Source: JAVBLQ01 sp031553435
GTDB taxonomy: Bacteria > Bacteroidota > Bacteroidia > Bacteroidales > Azobacteroidaceae
Direction: 5' to 3'
NCBI GenBank assembly: GCA_031553435.1
Contig: JAVBLQ010000029.1
Location: 1 to 47,236, forward strand
DNA: 47,236 bases
Shown: positions 33,516 through 41,511 of the stretch, piece by piece
How positions within the stretch are numbered: position 1 is the first letter of the stretch
Layout of the letters: each line of letters opens with the position of its first letter
Translations under genes and position numbers: made by a program
Notes under the pieces: model-generated
What the model was told of the DNA's origin: nothing
Seen by the model: the letters and a program-made list of their open reading frames with translations, nothing else
Databases searched by the model: none

Positions 33516-35462
33516 ATGATAAAAATTACATTTCCCGATAATTCCGTACGCGAATACCCCAAAGGAACTACTCCCATGCAAATTGCAGAGAGTATCAGTT
33601 CCAGACTGGCACAAGACGTTTTGTCTGCCGGTGTGAACGGACAAATCTGGGATCTATCCCGCCCTATTAACGAAGATGCTTCTGTAAAACTATATAAATG
33701 GGAAGATCCTGAAGGCAAATACACTTTCTGGCATTCGTCAGCACACCTGATGGCAGAAGCTTTGCAAGAGTTATACCCCAACACAAAATTCGGTATCGGA
33801 CCTCCTATCGAAAATGGTTTTTATTATGATGTAGATCCGGGTGATGGCGTTGCTATCAAGGATGCGGATTTTGTTGCCATTGAAGCAAAAATGTACGAAC
33901 TGATCAATAAAAAAGAAGAAATCAAACGTACAAACATTTCCAAAGAAGATGCTTTGGCATTTTTCGGAGCAAAACACGATCAATATAAGACAGAACTTAT
34001 CTCCGAGTTGGAAGATGGAACTATTACCACTTATACTCAAGGAGGTTTCACTGATTTATGTCGTGGGCCTCACATTCCCAATACATCTTACATTAAAGCA
34101 GTAAAAATTTTAAGTGTAGCGGGAGCATATTGGAGAGGCGATGAAAAACGTCCGCAACTCACTCGTTTATATGCCATTACTTTTCCAAAGAAAAAGTTAT
34201 TGGATGAATATCTTATCTTACTCGAAGAAGCAAAAAAACGCGACCACCGCAAAATCGGGAAAGAACTGGAACTCTTTGCTTTCTCTCAAAACGTGGGTCA
34301 AGGTCTGCCGCTTTGGTTACCCAAAGGGACACAATTAAGGTTACAATTGGAAGATTTTCTTAAAAGAATCCAAAAAAGGTTCGGCTATCAACAAGTAATG
34401 ACTCCTCACATTGGAAATAAATTGTTGTATGTAACTTCCGGTCACTACGCAAAATATGGGAAAGATTCATTTCAACCGATACATACACCGGAAGAAGGAG
34501 AGGAATTCTTATTGAAACCAATGAACTGTCCTCACCACTGCGAAATTTATAAAACAGCCCCACGCTCATACAAAGATTTACCTTTGCGCTTTGCAGAATT
34601 CGGAACTGTATATCGTTACGAACAAAGTGGTGAATTACACGGTTTAACCCGCGTAAGAGGATTTACTCAGGATGACGCCCACATTTTCTGCACGCAAGAC
34701 CAGGTGAAAGAAGAATTTGTAAAGGTAATGGATATCATTCAAATCATCTTCAAAGCACTGGATTTCAAGGAATACGAAGCTCAAATCTCATTGAGAGACA
34801 TCAATAATAAAGAAAAATACATTGGTTCCGAAGAAAACTGGAACAAAGCAGAAGCTGCCATTATCGAAGTTTGCCAGGAAAAAGGCATGAACGCCCGCAT
34901 TGAATACGGTGAAGCTGCATTTTACGGACCCAAGCTGGACTTTATGGTCAAAGATGCATTGGGAAGACGTTGGCAGTTGGGGACTATCCAGGTCGATTAC
35001 AACCTTCCGGAACGATTTGCTTTGGAATATACCGGAGCTGACAATCAAAAACATCGTCCGGTAATGATTCACCGCGCACCATTCGGCTCTATGGAACGCT
35101 TTGTTGCTGTATTAATTGAACACACAGCAGGAAAATTCCCTCTTTGGTTAACACCTGATCAAGCAGTTATACTTCCTATCAGTGAAAAATATAACGACTT
35201 TGCACATGAAGTTGCACGTGAATTAACAATAAATAACATTCGCGTACAAGTCGATGACAGAAATGAAAAAATTGGCCGGAAAATCAGGGATAATGAGCTG
35301 AAGAGAATTCCTTATATGCTGATTGTAGGAGAAAAAGAAGAAGAAAATAAAGAAATTTCGATAAGAAAACAAGGAGAAGGTGATAAAGGTTCAATGAAAA
35401 TTATTACCTTTGCCGCGTTTTTGAATGAAGAAGTAGAAAAACAAATGAATAATTGGCAATGA
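33516..35462 (+). CDS. thrS: Threonine--tRNA ligase
   Basis: This class II aminoacyl-tRNA synthetase charges tRNA-Thr. The 648-residue protein has the N-terminal TGS domain (about 1-60), the editing domain with HSSAHLMAEAL (about 73-83) and GGFTDLCRGPHIP, and the catalytic core. Core motifs are FAEFGTVYRYEQSGELHG with RVRGFTQDDAHIFC (motif 2) and HRAPFGSMERFVAVLIEH (motif 3). The C-terminal anticodon-binding domain contains RVQVDDRNEKIGRKIRDNELKRIPYMLIVGEKE. All domains are intact and length is normal. infC, rpmI and rplT follow, a common genomic neighbourhood. Confidence 0.97.
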   Translation: MIKITFPDNSVREYPKGTTPMQIAESISSRLAQDVLSAGVNGQIWDLSRPINEDASVKLYKWEDPEGKYTFWHSSAHLMAEALQELYPNTKFGIGPPIENGFYYDVDPGDGVAIKDADFVAIEAKMYELINKKEEIKRTNISKEDALAFFGAKHDQYKTELISELEDGTITTYTQGGFTDLCRGPHIPNTSYIKAVKILSVAGAYWRGDEKRPQLTRLYAITFPKKKLLDEYLILLEEAKKRDHRKIGKELELFAFSQNVGQGLPLWLPKGTQLRLQLEDFLKRIQKRFGYQQVMTPHIGNKLLYVTSGHYAKYGKDSFQPIHTPEEGEEFLLKPMNCPHHCEIYKTAPRSYKDLPLRFAEFGTVYRYEQSGELHGLTRVRGFTQDDAHIFCTQDQVKEEFVKVMDIIQIIFKALDFKEYEAQISLRDINNKEKYIGSEENWNKAEAAIIEVCQEKGMNARIEYGEAAFYGPKLDFMVKDALGRRWQLGTIQVDYNLPERFALEYTGADNQKHRPVMIHRAPFGSMERFVAVLIEHTAGKFPLWLTPDQAVILPISEKYNDFAHEVARELTINNIRVQVDDRNEKIGRKIRDNELKRIPYMLIVGEKEEENKEISIRKQGEGDKGSMKIITFAAFLNEEVEKQMNNWQ

Positions 35463-35475
35463 AAATAGCTACAGC

Positions 35476-35534
35476 TTACTGGTTACAAGTTACGAACGCA
35501 ACTTTACTTGTAACCAATAACTTGTAACTGGTAA
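35476..35534. repeat. GTTAC-word hairpin between thrS and infC
   Basis: Positions 35476-35492 pair with 35518-35534 at 15 of 17 positions around a 25-base loop. It is the same family as 22366-22428. There is no T-tract on the plus strand, so a processing or regulatory role is as likely as termination. Confidence 0.6.
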
Positions 35535-35543
35535 CTAAAATAA

Positions 35544-35550
35544 AAGGAGG
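35544..35550 (+). promoter_or_regulatory. Strong Shine-Dalgarno-like site far from the infC ATG
   Basis: AAGGAGG at 35544-35550 is an unusually complete Shine-Dalgarno sequence for this genome, but it is about 18 bases from the ATG at 35569. A TGA at 35566-35568 just before the ATG blocks any in-frame upstream start such as ATT. A tiny leader frame starting at a non-ATG codon would overlap the infC start. Confidence 0.4.
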
Positions 35551-35568
35551 AATATTAATAATTATTGA

Positions 35569-36207
35569 ATGAGGAATGATAAACTGAAGGATCAATACAG
35601 AGTAAATCACAAGATCCATGTTAAAGAAGTTCGTTTAGTAGGTGATAACGTAGAACAAGGAGTTTTCCCAATAGCCGAAGCATTGAAGATGGCTGAAAAC
35701 CTTGGTCTTGACTTGATAGAAATATCACCTAACGCTGTCCCCCCGGTTTGTAGAGTTGCTGATTACCAAAAATTTTTATACCAACAGAAAAAACGACAAA
35801 AAGAACAAAAAGCAAAATCTGTTAAGATTGTTGTAAAAGAAATTCGTTTCGGCCCTCAGACAGATGATCATGACTATAATTTTAAATTGAAACACGCCAA
35901 GAGTTTTTTGGAAGAAGGCGCTAAAGTTAAAGCTTACGTATTTTTCAAAGGACGTTCAATTTTATTCAAAGAACAAGGAGAAGTTTTATTACTTCGCTTT
36001 GCCAATGACTTGGAAGATTATGGTAAACCAGAACAACTTCCTGTATTAGAAGGAAAAAAGATGATTGTGATGTTTGCTCCTAAAAAAGTAGCAGTTAATC
36101 CGGCTAAACCAGCTATGGCTAAACCGGCGGAAAATAATCATCCTGAAAAGAAAAAGGAAGTAAAAGATACCCCGAAAGAAGAAACAAACGACCAGAAGGT
36201 CGGCTAA
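35569..36207 (+). CDS. infC: Translation initiation factor IF-3
   Basis: IF-3 binds the 30S subunit and checks start codon and initiator tRNA pairing. The 212-residue product has the N-terminal domain (YRVNHKIHVKEVRLVG, EALKMAENLGLDLIEISPNAVPPVCRVADY), the linker rich in Lys (KKRQKEQKAK), and the C-terminal domain (VKEIRFGPQTDDHDYNFKLKHAKSFLEEGAKVK). A Pro/Lys/Glu-rich tail of about 40 residues extends beyond the usual end. The start is an ATG immediately after a TGA, not the AUU used in E. coli. It is the first gene of infC-rpmI-rplT. Confidence 0.95.
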   Translation: MRNDKLKDQYRVNHKIHVKEVRLVGDNVEQGVFPIAEALKMAENLGLDLIEISPNAVPPVCRVADYQKFLYQQKKRQKEQKAKSVKIVVKEIRFGPQTDDHDYNFKLKHAKSFLEEGAKVKAYVFFKGRSILFKEQGEVLLLRFANDLEDYGKPEQLPVLEGKKMIVMFAPKKVAVNPAKPAMAKPAENNHPEKKKEVKDTPKEETNDQKVG

Positions 36208-36232
36208 GTATAAACTAATTAATTAATGTACA

Positions 36233-36430
36233 ATGCCTAAAGTAAAGACTAATTCCGGTGCCAAAAAAAGATTCGCTCTTACCGGATCAGGAAAAATCAA
36301 AAGAAGAAACGCTTTTAAACGTCACATCTTAACAAAGAAGACTAACAAACAAAAGAAAAGATTAACAGGAAACGATTTGGTTAAGAGCGTTGATAGCAAC
36401 AGCGTAAAACAACTACTCGCACTGAAATAA
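36233..36430 (+). CDS. rpmI: 50S ribosomal protein L35
   Basis: This 65-residue basic ribosomal protein has the L35 signature: MPKVKTNSGAKKRFALTGSGKI, then KRRNAFKRHILTKKTNKQKKRL. It assembles into the large subunit. Length and position between infC and rplT are normal. Confidence 0.96.
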   Translation: MPKVKTNSGAKKRFALTGSGKIKRRNAFKRHILTKKTNKQKKRLTGNDLVKSVDSNSVKQLLALK

Positions 36431-36533
36431 TTTTTTTATTTAAAAGTGATTTTCTAAAAGATTTATTAACCGAATGCATTTAGCAAATAAGATCGTAAAT
36501 AGTACGACGCTAACATTCAAAACAATTTAAATT

Positions 36534-36878
36534 ATGCCAAGGTCAGTCAACCATGTAGCTTCAAGAGCTAAAAGAAAAAGAATTCTCAAACTTACAAGAG
36601 GATACTACGGAGCCAGAAAAAATGTCTGGACAGTAGCCAAAAACACCTGGGAAAAAGGGTTAACTTATGCATTCCGCGATCGTCGCGCTAAAAAACGCAA
36701 TTTCCGTGCATTATGGATTCAACGTATCAATGCGGCCGCCCGTTTGGAAGGAATGTCGTATTCAAAATTGATGGGAGCTCTGCATAAAAACGGAGTTGAA
36801 ATCAACCGCAAAGTCCTTGCTGATTTAGCAATGAATCACCCGGAAGCATTCAAAGCCATTGTAGATAAAGTGAAATAA
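36534..36878 (+). CDS. rplT: 50S ribosomal protein L20
   Basis: This 114-residue protein is an early-assembling 23S rRNA-binding protein. RSVNHVASRAKRKRILKL, GYYGARKNVWTVAKN, YAFRDRRAKKRNFRALWIQRINAA and YSKLMGALHKNGVEINRKVLADLA are all family-typical. It lies 103 bases after rpmI and before an intrinsic terminator. In other bacteria L20 represses its own operon; no L20 leader structure can be asserted here. Confidence 0.97.
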   Translation: MPRSVNHVASRAKRKRILKLTRGYYGARKNVWTVAKNTWEKGLTYAFRDRRAKKRNFRALWIQRINAAARLEGMSYSKLMGALHKNGVEINRKVLADLAMNHPEAFKAIVDKVK

Positions 36879-36888
36879 TTATTTATAC

Positions 36889-36920
36889 AAAAAATCCAGA
36901 CTTATGCCTGGATTTTTTTA
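36889..36920 (+). terminator. Intrinsic terminator of infC-rpmI-rplT
   Basis: AAAAATCCAG pairs with CTGGATTTTT around a short loop and is followed by a T run. It starts about ten bases after the rplT stop. Confidence 0.9.
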
Positions 36921-36930
36921 TTTCCATATT

Positions 36931-36950
36931 TGTCTATATTTTTAGACATA
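36931..36950. promoter_or_regulatory. Upstream BlaI-type operator candidate
   Basis: TGTCTA, six bases, TAGACA form a perfect palindrome at 36931-36948. A 20-base near-copy sits exactly 40 bases downstream. The likely binder is the BlaI-family repressor encoded just downstream. Confidence 0.6.
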
Positions 36951-36966
36951 ATTAACCAATTATACT

Positions 36967-36996
36967 TTGTTGTCTATGTTTTTAGTCATACTTTTG
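36967..36996 (+). promoter_or_regulatory. blaI promoter with an operator embedded in it
   Basis: TTG at 36967-36969, a 19-base spacer and TACTTTTG at 36989-36996 form a Bacteroidetes promoter. The second palindrome (TGTCTA, six bases, TAGTCA, 36971-36988) fills the spacer and touches the -7 element. Repressor bound here would block RNA polymerase. Confidence 0.7.
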
Positions 36997-37020
36997 CAAG
37001 AGTTTATAAACAATAATAAT

Positions 37021-37407
37021 ATGATACAACTGACAAAGGCCGAAGAACAAATAATGCAGATACTTTGGAATCTGGAAGAAAGCACTGTGCAGGATATACG
37101 GAAAAAGTTCGAAAATCCTAAGCCGGCAAGGACCACCATTGCTACAGTGCTGGGAATTCTCGAAAATAAAGGTTTTATTACCCACAAAACCTTTGGACGG
37201 GTGAATGTTTACTATCCGGTGATCCAAAAAGAAAAATACTCCAAAGCCCAATTATTCGGAATTATGAAAGATTATTTCAATAATTCATTTGTATCGATGG
37301 CATCTTTTTTTGCCAAAGAAAATAATCTCAGCATTGAAGATTTGGACAAACTGCTGAATGAAACAAGAAAAGAACTTCAAAAAGAACAAAATAACGATAA
37401 CCAATGA
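37021..37407 (+). CDS. BlaI/MecI-family transcriptional repressor
   Basis: This 128-residue winged-helix repressor starts MIQLTKAEEQIMQILWNLEE and contains RTTIATVLGILENKGFI (recognition helix region) and HKTFGRVNVYYPVI (wing). The C-terminal helices mediate dimerisation and contain the region usually cleaved in response to the M56 sensor. The frame is open from 36967, but the ATG at 37021 matches the family start and lies downstream of the predicted transcription start. It overlaps the M56 gene by four bases. Two palindromes upstream suggest autoregulation. There is no beta-lactamase gene nearby, so the regulated function is unknown. Confidence 0.93.
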   Translation: MIQLTKAEEQIMQILWNLEESTVQDIRKKFENPKPARTTIATVLGILENKGFITHKTFGRVNVYYPVIQKEKYSKAQLFGIMKDYFNNSFVSMASFFAKENNLSIEDLDKLLNETRKELQKEQNNDNQ

Positions 37408-38879
37408 AAGAATTAATCCTCTATCTGTTAAAGTCAGGGCTGTGGATTACCATATTTTTCGTAATCTATTGGCTATTTTTCAGGAAAGAAACATTTTTTC
37501 GCTTCAATCGGATTTTTTTATCTTCCGGTTTGATTCTCTCTTTTTTAATTCCACTATATCAATTTCGTTATGAAGTAAAAATAACGCTTCCAATGCACAC
37601 AGGAATTTCCGAAACAAATCCTATCACAGCAGCAACAGCATCAATTGATTGGTTTTCAATCCTATCGATTATTTATTTTTTGGGAATATTTATTTTTACG
37701 GGATTATGCTTCATTGGATTGAGGAAAATCAGAAATTTTATTACCACCAACAAAATCACATGGGATGGAAAATACAAACTGATTGATTCTCCTGTATTCC
37801 AAACTCCGTTTTCGGCATTCAACTATATATTTATCAATACACAACCTATTTCGGAAACGGAAAAGAACCTGATTCTATATCATGAACAATCACACATCGA
37901 TCAATATCACTGGATTGACTTGGTTCTGGTTAGAATTGTATGTATTTTACAATGGTTCAATCCTTTCATCTGGCTTTATGCTTATTATATCAAGCAAAAT
38001 CATGAATACCTGGCAGATGAAACCGTCATCAGGAAAGGTCATTCTCCTGCTATGTATCAGGCTGTACTACTTAACTATAGTTTAAACACAAGAATTTATC
38101 CGTTCACCAATTCATTCGCTTATTCTAATCATTTAAAACGATTCAATATGATGAAAACACAAATTTCCAATCCGATTAAAAAATGGACTGTATTACTTTT
38201 ACTTCCCGTTTCTGCTATCTTTTTCTGGGCTTTTGCCGAACCGGAATATACATTTCAGGATTCTCAGGACAAGCCCACTATCAAACAATACCAATATCGA
38301 ATTATTACCAAGGACTCCGCGAAAATAAGTAAAGATTCCATCTTGATCATTGACACCCACGAGCTGGATAGTATCCCTTTGGGTCTTCAGGGGAAAGTTC
38401 AAAAGATTATAAAAATAGTAAAAGATGCCAACCTGGCTGGCAACACAAGCTCAAAAAATGATACTGCTTCTATCATTATTAAAAAAATAGTTAATGGAAA
38501 AGAGGAGATTTCTTATAGCTCAAAGCTACCAAAATCCGCCGAAGGAAGTCCTCTTTTTATCCTGGATGGAAAATACATTTCAGCTATAGACAACATCAAT
38601 CCTGACAATATTGAACGGATCGATGTTCTTAAAGAGAAATCCGCCATAGCTACATATGGCGAAAAAGGGAAAGACGGAGTAGTTATCATTACATCCAAAA
38701 AATCTGGTTCTATCAAACTATTTCCTCTTTATATTGTTGATGGAAAAGAAGTTTCGTCTATCGATAATATCAATCCCAACCAAATAGAAAGCATTGAAGT
38801 TTTGAAAGATAAATCGGCGACAGATTTATATGGCGAAAAAGGAAAGAACGGGGTGATTATTGTCACAACGAAAAAATAA
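37404..38879 (+). CDS. BlaR1-like M56 metallopeptidase with two C-terminal plug-like repeats
   Basis: This 491-residue membrane protein is the likely signal-transducing protease partner of the BlaI repressor. Transmembrane helices lie at about 4-24, 36-54, 84-106 and 260-278. The zinc motif HEQSH is at 160-164, with EYLADE at 201-206 supplying the third ligand, so the peptidase core is intact. The periplasmic part lacks a penicillin-binding domain. Instead residues 383-433 and 441-491 are two repeats, each with PLxIxDGK, IDNINP, IExIxVLKxKSA, YGEKGKxGVxIxT. This is the pattern found in plug domains of SusC-type TonB-dependent receptors. Their role here is unknown. Confidence 0.92.
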   Translation: MKELILYLLKSGLWITIFFVIYWLFFRKETFFRFNRIFLSSGLILSFLIPLYQFRYEVKITLPMHTGISETNPITAATASIDWFSILSIIYFLGIFIFTGLCFIGLRKIRNFITTNKITWDGKYKLIDSPVFQTPFSAFNYIFINTQPISETEKNLILYHEQSHIDQYHWIDLVLVRIVCILQWFNPFIWLYAYYIKQNHEYLADETVIRKGHSPAMYQAVLLNYSLNTRIYPFTNSFAYSNHLKRFNMMKTQISNPIKKWTVLLLLPVSAIFFWAFAEPEYTFQDSQDKPTIKQYQYRIITKDSAKISKDSILIIDTHELDSIPLGLQGKVQKIIKIVKDANLAGNTSSKNDTASIIIKKIVNGKEEISYSSKLPKSAEGSPLFILDGKYISAIDNINPDNIERIDVLKEKSAIATYGEKGKDGVVIITSKKSGSIKLFPLYIVDGKEVSSIDNINPNQIESIEVLKDKSATDLYGEKGKNGVIIVTTKK

Positions 38880-38944
38880 TTGAGAATGGAAAATGGAAAA
38901 TGATTTCGTGCGCAAGCATCATTTTCCATTTTCCATTCCCAATT
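38878..38944. terminator. 27-bp near-perfect hairpin between convergent genes
   Basis: Positions 38878-38904 pair with 38918-38944 at 26 of 27 positions around a 13-base loop. The left arm overlaps the M56 stop codon, and rnr ends ten bases beyond the right arm on the minus strand. It is placed to end both transcripts. Its GAAAATGGAAA wording matches the repeat at 7399-7455. Confidence 0.8.
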
Positions 38945-38953
38945 TTCAATTTC

Positions 38954-41095
38954 CTAAACTAACGCAAAGTCCAGCTGCTTCTTCTCCAGATTAGCACGAA
39001 CCACTTTAATCTTAATCGGATCGCCAAGCCGGTATCTCTGTTTATTGCGACGGCCAATCAGACAATAATTTTTTTCATCAAATTCGTAATAATCGTCATC
39101 CAGATCGCGGATAGGAACCATTCCTTCGCATTTATTTTCATTGATTTCAACATACAAACCCCACTCGGTAACGCCTGAGATCACGCCGTCAAAAACCATT
39201 CCCATTCTTTCTGCCATAAACTCAACTTGCTTGTATTTAACGGAAGCTCTTTCGGCATTAGCCGCAATTTGTTCCATGGAAGAAGAGTGTTTACAAAGAT
39301 CCTCATATTTAATTTCGGAAACCGAGCGACCTCCCGACAAATATTTTTCCAGCAAACGATGAACCATCATATCCGGATAACGCCTGATGGGTGAAGTAAA
39401 ATGCGTATAATATTCGAATGCCAACCCGTAATGACCAATATTGTGAACAGAATATTGAGCTTTCGCCATCGACCTGACGGCTACGGTTTCAACCAGATTC
39501 TGTTCTCTTTTACCTTGCACATCATCCAACAATTGATTGATTCCCTTTGAAACGTCAGTTTTAGTTCCATTGATCTTCAATTTATAACCAAAACGACGGA
39601 TAAATTCGGCAAAATTTTCCAGTTTATCCGGATCCGGAAGGTCATGTATCCGGTAAACAAATGTTTTGGCTTTCTTGTTTTTTCCAACCTTGCCGACAAA
39701 TTCGGCAACAGTCTTGTTGGCCAACAACATAAATTCTTCTATCAATTTATTGGAATCCTTGGATTCTTTGAAATAAACGCTGACAGGCTTTCCTTTATCA
39801 TCTATCTCAAATTTCACTTCATAGCGATCGAAGTTGATTGCCCCGTGAACAAAGCGTTTTTTTCGAAGCATCTTGGCCAAATGATCCAGTTTCAGGACTT
39901 CTTCCTTATAATCTCCGGCTCCGGTTTCAATGATGTTTTGGGCTTCTTCGTAGGTAAACCTGCGGGCTGACCGGATAACTGTCCGCACAATGCGGGAATG
40001 ACGAACTTCTCCTTCTTCATTCATTTCAAATATAGCGGAAAAGCAGAGCTTATCTTCATTGGGACGAAGCGAGCAAAGTGCATTACATAATTTTTCGGGC
40101 AACATGGGAATCGTTCTGTCAACCAGGTAAATGGATGTCGCCCTGGATTCTGCTTCCTTATCAATTATCGTTCCGGGTTGCACATAATAAGTTACATCAG
40201 CAATATGTACTCCCACTTCCCATATGCCATCTTTAACCTTGCGGATTGATAAAGCATCATCAAAATCTTTGGCATCTTTAGGGTCGATAGTAAAAGTCGG
40301 CACATTCCTGAAATCTTCCCTGTTATTGATTTCCGACAGAGGTATTTCTACCGGTATCTTATCCGCAGCTTTTTCTACCTGCTCCGGATATTTGTAAGGC
40401 AACCCGAATTCTGCCAGTATAGCATGCATTTCGGTAGTATTGTTTCCGGCATCTCCCAGAACATCGACCACCTCCCCTATCGGATTTTTCGCTCTATCAG
40501 GCCATTCAAGCACATTTACGATGGCTTTTTGTCCTGTTTTTCCTCCTTTCAATTTATTTTTAGGAATAAAAATATCATTGGCTAATATTTTATTATCGGT
40601 AACGAGGAAAGCAAAGGTTTTTTGTACTTCCAATATTCCGACAAACGTATGTTGTGCACGTTCCAACACTTCCAATACTTCGGCTTCCGGTTCCCGGCCT
40701 TTACGTTTGGCCAGCATTTGAACTCTTACCCTATCGCCGGTCATTGCATGGTATGAGTTTCTTTCTGCAACAAACACGGGTTGTCCGCCCTTATCCGGAA
40801 TAAATTGATTTTTCCCATTGTGTCTTCTTTCAAAAACACCTTCGGCAATGACTCCCAAACCGTTCAACTTATATTTTCCACGGCTGACTTCAACCAAAAA
40901 GTCATCTTCCGTTAATTGGTATAAAATATCGACTACCGTTAGCCTGTTGGCTTCAGACGTAGCGCCAATCTCACTGGATGCCTGTTTGTAATTGAAAGTT
41001 TCTTTGGGGTGCTTATTGAATAATTCAACAATTCGATGAAGCAGATCTTGTTTCTTTATTTTTTTTTCTGATTTCCTTTCTTTTTTCTTGCTCAT
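38954..41095 (-). CDS. rnr: Ribonuclease R
   Basis: This RNB-family 3'-5' exoribonuclease degrades structured RNA. The 713-residue protein begins with a Lys-rich segment (MSKKKERKSEKKIKK), then a helix-turn-helix-like and cold-shock domains. The RNB catalytic domain has TFTIDPKDAKDFDDALS with its Asp cluster, EVGVHIADVTYYVQPG, and YTHFTSPIRRYPDMMVHRLL. A C-terminal S1 domain (GVISGVTEWGLYVEINENKCEGMV) follows. The ATG at 41095 is chosen over the open frame to 41140, which lacks similarity. There is no long basic tail after S1. A TACCTTTG element on the minus strand at 41251-41258 would give a leader of about 150 nt. Confidence 0.95.
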   Translation of the reverse strand: MSKKKERKSEKKIKKQDLLHRIVELFNKHPKETFNYKQASSEIGATSEANRLTVVDILYQLTEDDFLVEVSRGKYKLNGLGVIAEGVFERRHNGKNQFIPDKGGQPVFVAERNSYHAMTGDRVRVQMLAKRKGREPEAEVLEVLERAQHTFVGILEVQKTFAFLVTDNKILANDIFIPKNKLKGGKTGQKAIVNVLEWPDRAKNPIGEVVDVLGDAGNNTTEMHAILAEFGLPYKYPEQVEKAADKIPVEIPLSEINNREDFRNVPTFTIDPKDAKDFDDALSIRKVKDGIWEVGVHIADVTYYVQPGTIIDKEAESRATSIYLVDRTIPMLPEKLCNALCSLRPNEDKLCFSAIFEMNEEGEVRHSRIVRTVIRSARRFTYEEAQNIIETGAGDYKEEVLKLDHLAKMLRKKRFVHGAINFDRYEVKFEIDDKGKPVSVYFKESKDSNKLIEEFMLLANKTVAEFVGKVGKNKKAKTFVYRIHDLPDPDKLENFAEFIRRFGYKLKINGTKTDVSKGINQLLDDVQGKREQNLVETVAVRSMAKAQYSVHNIGHYGLAFEYYTHFTSPIRRYPDMMVHRLLEKYLSGGRSVSEIKYEDLCKHSSSMEQIAANAERASVKYKQVEFMAERMGMVFDGVISGVTEWGLYVEINENKCEGMVPIRDLDDDYYEFDEKNYCLIGRRNKQRYRLGDPIKIKVVRANLEKKQLDFALV

Positions 41096-41475
41096 GATAT
41101 TCGGATTTATAGTTGTGAAGAGATAAAAAACACAATTCACCTTTCACTGGAGAACGAAGTGAGCTTCATCTTTCACATTCATAATGAATTTCAATTTGAA
41201 AATTTAAACAGTTTCTAAACCTTAAACATTCAACTCTAAACGATTTAATGCAAAGGTAAAACTAAATTGGCATGAAATATACATAACTCCTGATAAGTTT
41301 TATTTTTCAAAGGAAATAAATTATGAAGTAGTCTTGACTTTTCACTTTTCAGATAATAGAATAAAGATTCAGGAAGAAAGAGATAGACTTGAAGACTTAA
41401 CAGCCCTACCCGTAACTAGTAAACCGTAACCTGTAACTCATAACCCGTAACCAACAAAATTCAACTTTTTTTCAT
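41096..41475. other. Intergenic region between divergent rnr and purM
   Basis: No gene is visible. It holds a diverged copy (41137-41178) of the repeat at 143-198, the word TTTGAAAATTTAAACAGT shared with about 8927, the rnr promoter, and a one-armed run of GTAACC/GTAACT words at about 41410-41453 next to the purM promoter. Confidence 0.6.
41251..41258 (-). promoter_or_regulatory. -7 element (TACCTTTG) for rnr
   Basis: On the minus strand 41258-41251 reads TACCTTTG followed by CA. It lies about 155 bases before the rnr start. The same element precedes the ABC-F gene. Confidence 0.5.
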
Positions 41476-41483
41476 TAACTTTG
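41476..41483 (+). promoter_or_regulatory. -7 element (TAACTTTG) for purM
   Basis: TAACTTTG lies 28 bases before the purM ATG at 41512. It rules out the ATG at 41485, which would precede or coincide with the transcription start. Confidence 0.65.
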
Positions 41484-41511
41484 CATGCTTAAAAAATTAA
41501 GATTAAATCAA

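Noticed and set aside
36967..37020. Extended start of the BlaI-family repressor
   Set aside because: The extension overlaps the promoter and operator, and BlaI proteins begin at MIQLTKAEEQ.
41485..41511. Upstream ATG for purM
   Set aside because: It lies two bases after the TAACTTTG -7 element, so it would not be in the transcript, and the added residues lack similarity.
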